A stretch of DNA of 6,472 bases from Acholeplasmataceae bacterium (GTDB lineage: Bacteria > Bacillota > Negativicutes > Acidaminococcales > Acidaminococcaceae), in contig JAAYAE010000153.1 in assembly GCA_012719555.1 (NCBI GenBank), positions 1 to 6,472 of the forward strand, read 5' to 3'. Position 1 is the first letter of the stretch, and each line of letters opens with the position of its first letter. A program made the position numbers and the translations under genes. This document shows positions 1-6,282 of this stretch, in pieces. The notes beneath the pieces are model-generated. The model saw only the letters and a list, made by a program, of their open reading frames with translations. It did not search any database and was not told the DNA's origin.

Positions 1-724
1 CGTTGCCGGTTTGGTCTGGTTTATAAGGAATCCCTACGCCTCCGGAAAGATTAATAAATTCAATAGAAGCTCCTGTTTCTTTTTTCAATTCTACTGCTAC
101 TTCAAAAAGCTGCCTTGCTAGTTCAGGATAATATTCATTAGTTACGGTATTGCTAGCTAAAAAAGCATGCATACCAAAATGTTTTACACCCTTGCCCAAA
201 AGTATTTTATATGCCTCGGTCATTTGTGCACGAGTCATGCCATATTTTGCATCACCGGGATTATCCATAATATTATTAGCAATAGCAAAATTTCCTCCAG
301 GATTAAACCTGCAGCTAACAGTAGTAGGAATATCAGCAACCTTTTCTAAAAAGGCTATGTGTGTAATATCATCTAGATTAATAGTAACGTTTAATTTACG
401 TGCCAATTGATAATCTTCAGCTGGTGTTACATTGGAGGAAAACATAATTTCATTTTCTTTGAAGCCACAAGCATCAGACATTAACAATTCTGTATACGAG
501 GAACAGTCTGCACCGCAACCTTCTTCTCTTAATATTTGTAAAATTTTAGGTGTAGGCGTTGCTTTTACAGCAAAAAATTCCTTGAACCCCTTATTCCAAG
601 AAAACGCCTGCATAACTTTACGCGCAGTTTCACGAATGCCCTTTTCATCATATAGATAAAAGGGGGTAGCATAATTTTCAGCAATTTTTTCTAATTCTTC
701 TTTACTAACAAATGGTTTTTTCAT
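1..724 (-). CDS. Diaminopimelate decarboxylase-family PLP enzyme (LysA-like), partial at the 3' end
   Basis: The gene starts with ATG at 724-722 and is still open at the window edge, so 241 residues of an enzyme usually about 420-450 long are visible. The fold is the alanine-racemase-like barrel of group IV decarboxylases, which remove the alpha-carboxylate of meso-diaminopimelate, lysine or ornithine using PLP. Seen directly: FAVKATP at residues 51-57, with K54 the expected Schiff-base lysine; CGADCSS at 70-76; SNVTP at 97-101; GMHAFLASN at 184-192; and LSGGVGIPY at 227-235, the phosphate-loop region. Classical LysA has a HIGSQ-type motif and a GGG loop where this protein has FLASN and SGG, so it belongs to a divergent subfamily usually labelled diaminopimelate decarboxylase. 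A D-ornithine/D-lysine decarboxylase is another possibility, so I leave the symbol blank. The start is supported by GAGGGGAG at 742-735, ten bases upstream, and by a strong promoter at 801-773. The family call is secure; the substrate is not. Confidence 0.9.
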   Translation of the reverse strand, partial: MKKPFVSKEELEKIAENYATPFYLYDEKGIRETARKVMQAFSWNKGFKEFFAVKATPTPKILQILREEGCGADCSSYTELLMSDACGFKENEIMFSSNVTPAEDYQLARKLNVTINLDDITHIAFLEKVADIPTTVSCRFNPGGNFAIANNIMDNPGDAKYGMTRAQMTEAYKILLGKGVKHFGMHAFLASNTVTNEYYPELARQLFEVAVELKKETGASIEFINLSGGVGIPYKPDQTGN

Positions 725-772
725 CTTTCTTCGACTCCCCTCAATAGAATACACAAATAAAAATGTAGTATA

Positions 773-801
773 AATATAACTTGCACAGAGACATTTGTCA
801 A
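773..801 (-). promoter_or_regulatory. Sigma-A-type promoter of the LysA-like gene
   Basis: On the minus strand the -35 box is a perfect TTGACA (801-796). A 17-base spacer (795-779) follows, then the -10 box TATATT (778-773). Transcription should begin near 766, giving a leader of about 40 bases before the ATG at 724, with the ribosome binding site at 742-735. The consensus match and ideal spacing make this the best promoter in the window. It suggests the decarboxylase is transcribed separately from the upstream transporter operon. The -35 box lies inside the loop of an inverted repeat, which suggests repressor or activator control. Confidence 0.8.
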
Positions 802-816
802 GATAATGTCTCTGTG
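784..816. repeat. Perfect 12-bp inverted repeat around the -35 box (putative operator)
   Basis: The left arm CACAGAGACATT (784-795) is exactly complementary to the right arm AATGTCTCTGTG (805-816), with a 9-base centre (796-804). The centre contains the TTGACA -35 box of the downstream decarboxylase gene. One arm fills the promoter spacer and the other lies just upstream of -35, the usual geometry of a regulator site. Neither strand has a long T run after the repeat (minus strand continues CAAGTTATATTT), so it is a poor intrinsic terminator. It could still form an RNA hairpin that slows readthrough from the gene ending at 826. The binding protein is unknown. Confidence 0.65.
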
Positions 817-825
817 AAAACTCTT

Positions 826-1569
826 TTATAAAAAGGTCTTTCCTATGAAATATAACATTGGTTGATGTAATAAATAAATTATTAAAGTATGCCTGCCCAA
901 TAATTCCAATGCATTATAACAACTACTCTGTCTTTTAAAATCAATTGACTTTAATACAATTTGAAATTTCTCCCTACGTTGGACCCAACTCCAACCAAAA
1001 GCTCCTAACCCAAAAATGAAAATCCACGGAAAAATTGGCACGTAATCAGCTGAATGATAACTAGTTCCCGGAATTCCCAAAATAAAAAACAAGAGATTAT
1101 CAGGAGGAATTATTTTTAGCTCGGCAAAATAAACACCATAAAATCCCCAATAACCATTATGCCACCCTTCCGTCAGCAAAAATCCTAAAAGGCAAAAAAA
1201 GGCAATTATTGAGCTTGTAACATACTTCATTAATGCACTAGTCAAAAACATGGCAACACCTAAAAAACTTAGAATACCAAAAATAATTAACTCTTGTGGT
1301 ACAAAAAAATAAGTACAAAAAGTTAAGATGCCTCCGCAAAAACATAAAAACCCACCACGTAGTTGAGGATGCTTAGCATAATTTAGTACTGTTCCTGAAA
1401 TAAAAATAAAACTAAAGACTATCCATTGTTGCCAAATATATGCCGCTGTACCCATAAACCACTCCAAGGGCATAGCGAAAATATTGTCATAATCATAGAA
1501 CCAATGATAAGCTATCATATTTATTAGTGCAAATCCGCGATAAGCGTCGATAAATCTCAAGCGTTTCAT
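826..1569 (-). CDS. DUF1624 / heparan-alpha-glucosaminide N-acetyltransferase-like membrane protein
   Basis: This 247-residue integral membrane protein resembles the DUF1624 (HGSNAT catalytic-like) family, related to membrane acyltransferases that transfer acyl groups to sugars or other acceptors. Most bacterial members have no assigned substrate. The N-terminal signature RFIDAYRGFAL (5-15) is followed by YHWFYD (21-26). SFIFISGT (53-60), FGILSFLGVA (97-106), SADYVPIFPW (173-182) and LLGRHTLIIYLLHQP (223-237) match family landmarks in order. Hydrophobic stretches near 45-65, 75-90, 93-112, 119-134, 180-196 and 227-243 indicate about six or more membrane segments. The ATG is chosen because GAGGAGC lies four bases upstream (1580-1574). 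This ribosome site overlaps the stop of the preceding HAD gene, so the two are tightly coupled and likely co-transcribed. The protein appears intact. The family is well supported; the reaction is not known. Confidence 0.85.
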   Translation of the reverse strand: MKRLRFIDAYRGFALINMIAYHWFYDYDNIFAMPLEWFMGTAAYIWQQWIVFSFIFISGTVLNYAKHPQLRGGFLCFCGGILTFCTYFFVPQELIIFGILSFLGVAMFLTSALMKYVTSSIIAFFCLLGFLLTEGWHNGYWGFYGVYFAELKIIPPDNLLFFILGIPGTSYHSADYVPIFPWIFIFGLGAFGWSWVQRREKFQIVLKSIDFKRQSSCYNALELLGRHTLIIYLLHQPMLYFIGKTFL

Positions 1570-1578
1570 AGTCGCTCC

Positions 1579-2379
1579 TCAAATATAATCAAGTATTTCC
1601 ACAACGTTATTCAAAATTATATCCGGCCTAATATTAGTTCTTTCCACATCATCCATTGTAGCTTCTCCAGTTAAAACTAAAACTGACAAAATATTGTTAT
1701 TCAAGCCAAAGGCAATATCTGTATAAAGACGATCTCCTACCATGGCAATTTCATCTTTTTCGTAATTAGCCTTTTCGCGCACTAAATCTATAATATAATG
1801 GTTAGGTTTCCCCATAATATTGACCGGTTCCTTACCGGTAGCACTTTTTATCAACGCTAGCATAGCCCCACAATCAGGGATGAATTCTCCATTTTCAATT
1901 GGACAACGAACATCACTGTGTGTAGCAATAAAAGGTACTCCTTTATCAATAAGCCGGCAAGAGTGTGCCAACGTCTTATATTCTAAGGACATATCAAATC
2001 CTACAATTACAAAATCAGGAGTTGTTTGTTCATCTTCAATAATGGTGAATCCAGCATTTCTTATGGTTTCTTTTAACTCTTCCGTCCCTAAAATATACAG
2101 TTTAGCCTGAGGCCTTATTTTTTGTAAATAATAATTCAACGCATCGGAGGAAATAACTACATCTCTTGGTTCGGCACTTATACCCATGCGGATAAGTTTT
2201 TTAGCATAATGAATATGGCCCTTTGAGGAATTATTTGTTACAAAATAGTAATCCTTACCAGCGTCTCTTAACTTTTTAAAAAAATCTGCTACTCCCGGCA
2301 AAAGCGCATTGCCCAAATAAATTGTTCCATCCATATCAAACAAAAAACACTTTATATCTTTTAGTCGTTCCTTTTCCAT
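1579..2379 (-). CDS. HAD-IIA family hydrolase (NagD-like phosphatase)
   Basis: This 266-residue cytoplasmic phosphatase is of the haloacid dehalogenase superfamily, subclass IIA (NagD, AraL, p-nitrophenylphosphatase type). All core motifs are intact: motif I DMDGT at 15-19, with nucleophile D15 and acid/base D17; motif II TNNSS at 48-52; motif III lysine K191 in MGKPN; and motif IV GDRLYTDI at 215-222, with Mg-binding D216 and D221. The insert between motifs II and III (about 80-180) fits the C2-type cap. Length is typical. The start has GGAGG at 2389-2385 with a short spacer. The gene begins 17 bases after the ABC ATPase stop and ends 9 bases before the next gene, so it looks like part of the transporter operon. 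Family members hydrolyse sugar phosphates, nucleotides or PLP-like phosphates; the substrate here cannot be deduced. NagD itself acts on nucleotides, but orthology to it is not shown, so no symbol is given. Confidence 0.92.
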   Translation of the reverse strand: MEKERLKDIKCFLFDMDGTIYLGNALLPGVADFFKKLRDAGKDYYFVTNNSSKGHIHYAKKLIRMGISAEPRDVVISSDALNYYLQKIRPQAKLYILGTEELKETIRNAGFTIIEDEQTTPDFVIVGFDMSLEYKTLAHSCRLIDKGVPFIATHSDVRCPIENGEFIPDCGAMLALIKSATGKEPVNIMGKPNHYIIDLVREKANYEKDEIAMVGDRLYTDIAFGLNNNILSVLVLTGEATMDDVERTNIRPDIILNNVVEILDYI

Positions 2380-2396
2380 TGTTTCCTCCGATTTAA

Positions 2397-3191
2397 TTAG
2401 CCTAATAATACCCGATCATTATCCAATGCCGCACCTGCGGCTTTTTCAAACAATGCCAGAAGATCAGGGATAGTAAGTCTATCTTTTTCCATTCCCTCTA
2501 CATCAACTACAATATGGCCTGCGTTCATCATAATAAGGCGATTACCAAACCGCAACGCATCCCGCATATTGTGTGTAATCATAAGTGTGGTTAGGTGATG
2601 CCTGCTAATAATACTACGCGTTAATTTCAACACTTTGTCAGCTGTTTTAGGGTCTAATGCTGCTGTATGCTCATCTAAAAGCAAAAGCTTTGGTTGCTGC
2701 ATCGTGGCCATCAGCAAAGTCAAAGCTTGTCGCTGTCCTCCTGACAACAATCCAACCCTAGCAGTCAAACGATCTTCTAATCCTAAATCTAATTCTCGCA
2801 GCATTTCTCTAAAGGCCTGTCTTTCTTCTTCTTTAATAGCCCAGGAAAAGCCCGGGGTTTTACCTCTTCGTGCCGCTATAGCTAAATTTTCTTCAATCAT
2901 CATCCCCGCTGCTGTACCCAGCATTGGATCTTGAAAAACGCGACCAATATATTTTGCCCTCTTATGCTCAGGCATTTTGCTAATATCAGTTGCATCAATT
3001 ATAATTTTACCACTGTCAATAGGAAAAACACCGGCAATAGAATTTAATATTGTTGACTTTCCTGCTCCATTGCTACCAATAACGGTAACGAAATCACCCG
3101 GCACCATGTGTAAACTTATGTTATCTAAAGCCTTTTTTTCATTAACGCTACCGGGGAAAAATGTCTTGGAAACATTTTCTATTCTTAGCAT
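2397..3191 (-). CDS. ABC transporter ATP-binding protein (COG1101 type, partner of an ABC_sub_bind system)
   Basis: This 264-residue nucleotide-binding subunit would drive import through the adjacent permease. Motifs are complete: Walker A GSNGAGKST (39-47), Q-loop Q87, signature LSGGQ (149-153), Walker B LLLLDE (169-174) with catalytic E174, D-loop ALD (178-180) and switch histidine H207 in ITHNM. The run DEHTAALDP (173-181), where most importers have DEPT, is to my knowledge usual in the COG1101 group that pairs with COG2984 binding proteins and COG4120 permeases. TrpZ of tryptophan uptake is a named relative. The ATG shares one base with the permease stop (TAATG at 3193-3189), and AAAGGTGG (3206-3199) lies seven bases upstream, so translational coupling is likely. 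The protein seems functional; the transported substrate is not readable from it. Confidence 0.93.
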   Translation of the reverse strand: MLRIENVSKTFFPGSVNEKKALDNISLHMVPGDFVTVIGSNGAGKSTILNSIAGVFPIDSGKIIIDATDISKMPEHKRAKYIGRVFQDPMLGTAAGMMIEENLAIAARRGKTPGFSWAIKEEERQAFREMLRELDLGLEDRLTARVGLLSGGQRQALTLLMATMQQPKLLLLDEHTAALDPKTADKVLKLTRSIISRHHLTTLMITHNMRDALRFGNRLIMMNAGHIVVDVEGMEKDRLTIPDLLALFEKAAGAALDNDRVLLG

Positions 3192-4072
3192 TATTCCGCC
3201 ACCTTTCTTGCCTTTATTTTGCCCTTGAACATAGGCATAGCAAGAGCCAGTGCAACTAATACTGCTGTAAATAACTTCAAATCGTTAGGAGGCATTCCCA
3301 TTTGCAGAACTACCGCAATAACAATGCGATATGTAACAGAACCCAAAACTACAGAAATAAGACTATTTTTAAAACTGCGGGTACCAAATAATACCTCTCC
3401 AATAATCACAGAGGCTAGACCAATAACTATGGTACCTACGCCCATACCTACGTCAGCAAAACCATTACTTTGAGCAATAAAAGCTCCTGAAATTGCCACC
3501 AAGGCATTGCTTAAAAGCAAACCCAAAACTATTGTGAAGTTAGTATTTACGCCCTGAGCTCTGATCATTTGCGGATTAAAACCTGTAGCACGAATCGCCG
3601 CGCCAATTTCTGTGCCAAAAAACCAATAAATAAGTAAACTGAAGAAAAGCGTACTTATGATACCAACTACAAGTACGGACATTGTATTAGTCAGACCCAT
3701 ATTCTTGACAAAGGTAAAAGCTGTATCCACCCTAAGAAGAGATAAGTTCGCTTTACCCATTACTCTTAGGTTGACAGAATATAATGCTATCATAGTCAAA
3801 ATACCTGCTAATAATGCCGGTATTTTAAGTTTAGTATGCAGTAACCCTGTAACAATACCTGCTAAGGCTCCCGCAATTCCGGCAACAAATATGGCAACAA
3901 CGGGATTAAACCCTTTTATTAACATTTCTGCCGCTACTGCGGCCCCCAAGGGAAAAGTTCCTTCTACAGTCAAATCTGCAATATCTAATACCCTATAAGT
4001 TAGATAAACTCCAAGGGCCATCAAGGACCATAATAAGCCCTGTGAAACCGTTGGTAATAATAAATCTATCAT
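3191..4072 (-). CDS. ABC transporter permease (COG4120 type, BPD_transp_2 fold)
   Basis: This 293-residue multi-pass membrane protein, with about eight hydrophobic segments, would form the channel as a homodimer because only one permease gene is present. The N-terminal part VYLTYRVLDIADLTVEGTF (22-40) and the cytoplasmic loop GTEIGAAIRATGFNPQMI (153-170) are typical of branched-chain-amino-acid/ribose-type permeases. That loop is the probable coupling region that contacts the ATPase. The C-terminus is short and basic (KGKIKARK). The start codon overlaps the stop of the upstream binding-protein gene by four bases (ATGA at 4072-4069), and AAAGGGTG (4087-4080) inside that gene is a good ribosome site. 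Context and sequence match uncharacterised transporters whose best-known member is the tryptophan system TrpXYZ. I assign the family with confidence but not the substrate. Confidence 0.93.
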   Translation of the reverse strand: MIDLLLPTVSQGLLWSLMALGVYLTYRVLDIADLTVEGTFPLGAAVAAEMLIKGFNPVVAIFVAGIAGALAGIVTGLLHTKLKIPALLAGILTMIALYSVNLRVMGKANLSLLRVDTAFTFVKNMGLTNTMSVLVVGIISTLFFSLLIYWFFGTEIGAAIRATGFNPQMIRAQGVNTNFTIVLGLLLSNALVAISGAFIAQSNGFADVGMGVGTIVIGLASVIIGEVLFGTRSFKNSLISVVLGSVTYRIVIAVVLQMGMPPNDLKLFTAVLVALALAMPMFKGKIKARKVAE

Positions 4073-5067
4073 TTATTCGCACCCTTTACTTGTTGCGTAA
4101 TTTCGGCAGGAATAGTAATGCCGAGTTTTTTAACTTGTTCTGTATTAATTATAACCTCAAATTCTTTTTGTGCTTGAATAGGCATATTCTCAGGTTTGGA
4201 TTTTCCGCTTAGAATATCAGCAGCCATAAGCCCTGTCTGGAAGCCCAATTTGTAATAATCAACACCAAGAGTTGCTACCCCACCCGCTTTTGTCATACCA
4301 CCTTCACCGCAAAACACCGGTATTTTGGCTTCATTTGTAACGGCAGTTAACGTAGGCATAGCCGACGCTAATATGTTATCTGTAGGGACATATATAGCTT
4401 CGCAGCTGCCAACCAAACTTTGGGCAGCTTGTTGAATATCATTGACATTAGAAACCGTGGCCTCCACGGTTTTTAGCCCTTTAGCTTCCGCATACTTTTT
4501 AGCAATAGTAATTTGTAGCTGAGAATTTACTTCGCTGGAAGTATAAATAAATCCAATGGTTTTAGTATTTGGTACTATCTTCAACAACAAGTCAATCTGT
4601 TCTTTAACAGGATTCATATCTGTAGTACCCGTAACATTAGTTTCTGGTTTATCATTGCTTTTTACTAATTTAGCTTCCGCATAATCTGTTATTGCTGTTC
4701 CTACAATAGGGATATCTTTTGTGGCATTAGCTACAGTTTGCGCAGCAGGTGTTGCAATGGCACAAATTAAATCCACTTTATTATTAACGAAACGTTGAGC
4801 GATAGTTTGTAAATTGGACTGATCGGCTTGTGCATTTTGCCGATCAAATTTAATATTTGTGTTTTCTTTATAACCTCTAGAGGCTAACCCATCTATAAAG
4901 CCTTTATTGGCCGCATCTAAAGCAGCATGTTCAACTAATTGCACAATTCCTACATGAAAAACTTTTTTGGCATCTGACTTCTCTGTTTTTTCATCATTAC
5001 CACAACCGCTTACTATACCTAAACTCAGTGTTAATAGCAAAAATGCACATAATTTTCGTAATTTCAC
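4069..5067 (-). CDS. ABC transporter substrate-binding lipoprotein, second tandem copy (ABC_sub_bind / TrpX-like)
   Basis: I place the start at the GTG at 5067-5065, giving 332 residues. This puts a normal lipoprotein signal at the N-terminus: basic KLRK, a hydrophobic core, then lipobox VSGC with C22 as the lipidated cysteine. AAAGGGTGA (5080-5072) is correctly spaced before GTG. The in-frame ATG at 5157 would add 30 residues in front of the signal and has only a weak ribosome site, so it is unlikely. The mature part is a two-lobed periplasmic-binding fold of the COG2984 family, with VQLVEHAALDAANKGF near the start, NAQADQSN, ICAIATPAAQ, GTAITDY, SSEVNSQLQ and YVPTDN. It is a clear paralogue of the copy upstream but differs in the segment after CGE (GGMTKAGG against AEVVKNGA), which may touch ligand. 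It overlaps the permease start by four bases. The ligand is unknown; tryptophan or another aromatic amino acid is one possibility. Confidence 0.92.
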   Translation of the reverse strand: MKLRKLCAFLLLTLSLGIVSGCGNDEKTEKSDAKKVFHVGIVQLVEHAALDAANKGFIDGLASRGYKENTNIKFDRQNAQADQSNLQTIAQRFVNNKVDLICAIATPAAQTVANATKDIPIVGTAITDYAEAKLVKSNDKPETNVTGTTDMNPVKEQIDLLLKIVPNTKTIGFIYTSSEVNSQLQITIAKKYAEAKGLKTVEATVSNVNDIQQAAQSLVGSCEAIYVPTDNILASAMPTLTAVTNEAKIPVFCGEGGMTKAGGVATLGVDYYKLGFQTGLMAADILSGKSKPENMPIQAQKEFEVIINTEQVKKLGITIPAEITQQVKGANK

Positions 5068-5071
5068 AAAA

Positions 5072-5080
5072 TCACCCTTT
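5072..5080 (-). promoter_or_regulatory. Ribosome binding site that decides the GTG start of the second binding protein
   Basis: AAAGGGTGA on the minus strand sits four bases before GTG (5067). It is close to the AAGGAGGTGA consensus and lacks only one or two bases. No comparable site precedes the alternative ATG at 5157. Together with the lipoprotein signal right after GTG, this fixes the start and leaves an 86-base gap between the tandem binding-protein genes. Confidence 0.75.
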
Positions 5081-5121
5081 CTCCCTAGGTTACATCCGTA
5101 AAAAAATTCACTAAATATATA

Positions 5122-5134
5122 TGTTAACTTAACA
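5122..5134. repeat. 13-base palindrome in the gap between the two binding-protein genes
   Basis: TGTTAACTTAACA is a perfect inverted repeat with 6-base arms and a single central base. It lies in the 86-base spacer (5068-5153) between the two paralogous genes. This is the only such spacer inside an otherwise overlapping operon. It could be a protein-binding site or chance in AT-rich DNA. I found no convincing -35/-10 pair around it, so an internal promoter is not supported. Confidence 0.3.
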
Positions 5135-5153
5135 ATAATTTCCTGTTTAATAT

Positions 5154-6167
5154 TCATTTAATAATTTCCGCATTTTGAAGTACCTCTTGAGGAATATTAA
5201 TACCTAATTTTTGCGCTGTGGTTGCATTTACTGTAGTTTTCATTTCTTGCAAAGATTCAATGGCCATGTTTTCAGGTTTACTTTCACCTTTGAGAATTCG
5301 CGCAGCCATAGTACCTGTTTGTAATCCCAATTTATAGTAGTCAATACCGACTGTAGCTAGGGCTCCATTTTTTACTACTTCTGCTTCGCCACAAATAACA
5401 GGTATTTTTGCTTCATTTGTGATACTTGCTAAAACCGGCATTGCTGATGCCACTACATTATCCGTGGGTACATAAATAGCTTCCACTTTAGCAGCAACCA
5501 AGCTGTTTCCTGCTTGTTGAATGTCATTAACAGTAGTAACGGTCGCTTCTTTCACGGCAATTCCCTTAGCCTCTGCTAATTTTTTTAAAATTCTAACCTG
5601 TAATTGAGAATTTACTTCGCTGGAATTATAAATAACTCCTATTGTTTTCGTTTTAGGAACAATTTTAAGTAATAATTCCAATTGCTTATCAATAGGATTC
5701 ATGTCCGTAGTACCCGTAACATTTGTTCCCGGTTTATCATTGCTTTTTACTAATTTCGCTTCCGTGTAATCTGTAATAGCTGTACCAACAATAGGAATAT
5801 TTTTTGTAGCATTAGCGGCACTTTGCGCTGCAGGGGTAGCTATTGCACAAATTAAATCGACCTTATTATTAACAAAGCGATTAACAATATTTTGTAGATT
5901 AGATTGATCTGCCTGGGCATTTTGTTGATCATATTCAACATTAACTCCTGCCTTAAATCCATTATCTTCCATGCCTTTAATAAAACCCTTATTAGCAGCA
6001 TCCAATGCTGCGTGCTCAACTAATTGCACTACGCCAACCTTAACTTTTTTGTCACCACTAGTCTTTTTACTCTCGCTTCCGGCACAACCTGAAACCAAGA
6101 AAGTTGCCAGCATTAAACCCATTCCTACCATAAAACCCTTTTTAGATATAATTACCATCTTTCCCAT
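5154..6167 (-). CDS. ABC transporter substrate-binding lipoprotein, first tandem copy (ABC_sub_bind / TrpX-like)
   Basis: This 337-residue extracytoplasmic solute-binding protein is the first gene of the operon. The signal peptide has a basic start (ISKKGF), a hydrophobic stretch and lipobox VSGC, with C28 as the lipidated residue. The mature fold carries VQLVEHAALDAANKGF (47-62), NAQADQSN, ICAIATPAAQ, GTAITDY, SSEVNSQLQ and YVPTDN, all shared with the next gene. By hand count 116 of 148 residues match in the N-terminal block beginning at V47, so these are recent duplicates or are kept alike. Two starts are possible: ATG 6167 (AGGA seven bases upstream) and ATG 6158 (AAGGA eight bases upstream, three residues shorter). 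I keep the longer form without strong preference. The family is COG2984/PF04392, with TrpX as a named relative. It would hand ligand to the single permease encoded downstream. A promoter lies at 6242-6214. Confidence 0.93.
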   Translation of the reverse strand: MGKMVIISKKGFMVGMGLMLATFLVSGCAGSESKKTSGDKKVKVGVVQLVEHAALDAANKGFIKGMEDNGFKAGVNVEYDQQNAQADQSNLQNIVNRFVNNKVDLICAIATPAAQSAANATKNIPIVGTAITDYTEAKLVKSNDKPGTNVTGTTDMNPIDKQLELLLKIVPKTKTIGVIYNSSEVNSQLQVRILKKLAEAKGIAVKEATVTTVNDIQQAGNSLVAAKVEAIYVPTDNVVASAMPVLASITNEAKIPVICGEAEVVKNGALATVGIDYYKLGLQTGTMAARILKGESKPENMAIESLQEMKTTVNATTAQKLGINIPQEVLQNAEIIK

Positions 6168-6213
6168 CCTTCCATCCTACATTTTCTTTATTAAATAACA
6201 ACTACATACGTAT

Positions 6214-6242
6214 ATTCTACACTAAAGAATCACATCCTGCAA
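6214..6242 (-). promoter_or_regulatory. Probable promoter of the transporter operon
   Basis: The minus strand shows TTGCAG (6242-6237), a 17-base spacer and TAGAAT (6219-6214). The -35 matches the consensus only in TTG; the -10 differs from TATAAT at one base. Transcription would begin near 6207, leaving a leader of about 40 bases before the first ATG, too short for a T-box or known riboswitch. The -35 box overlaps the last bases of the terminator U-tract of the preceding gene. A small palindrome, ATACGTAT (6206-6213), lies next to the predicted start and could be incidental. Confidence 0.5.
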
Positions 6243-6274
6243 AAAAAAAGCTCCTACCACAAGGGCAAGAGCTT
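6241..6274 (-). terminator. Rho-independent terminator of the HPt-domain gene
   Basis: On the minus strand AAGCTCTTGCC (6274-6264) pairs with GGTAGGAGCTT (6258-6248) through 11 positions, two of them G-U wobbles. The loop is five bases (6263-6259). The stem runs into nine T residues (6249-6241). It lies 8 bases after the HPt stop codon and separates that gene from the transporter operon. Confidence 0.9.
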
Positions 6275-6282
6275 CTAGTTTA

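Noticed and set aside
150..659. Plus-strand open frames of 60-86 codons across the decarboxylase gene
   Set aside because: They lie antisense to a well-conserved decarboxylase reading frame, have no recognisable domain and no good ribosome site. They are antisense shadows.
784..816. Inverted repeat as a classical rho-independent terminator
   Set aside because: The stem is strong, but neither strand has a run of T after it, and the -35 box occupies its loop. An operator reading fits better, although partial termination is not excluded.
1820..3998. Plus-strand open frames of 83-113 codons opposite the phosphatase, ATPase and permease
   Set aside because: Each is fully antisense to a motif-complete gene, and their translations show no family features.
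5068..5157. N-terminal extension of the second binding protein from the ATG at 5157
   Set aside because: It would put 30 residues before a complete lipoprotein signal peptide, lacks a good ribosome site, and the GTG at 5067 has one.
6188..6198. TTATTAAATAA palindrome in the leader of the first binding-protein gene
   Set aside because: It is short and composed only of A and T in AT-rich DNA, so chance is a sufficient explanation.
6168..6240. T-box, tryptophan attenuator or riboswitch before the transporter operon
   Set aside because: The leader from the predicted start is about 40 bases, has no antiterminator/terminator pair, and the only terminator nearby belongs to the upstream HPt gene.
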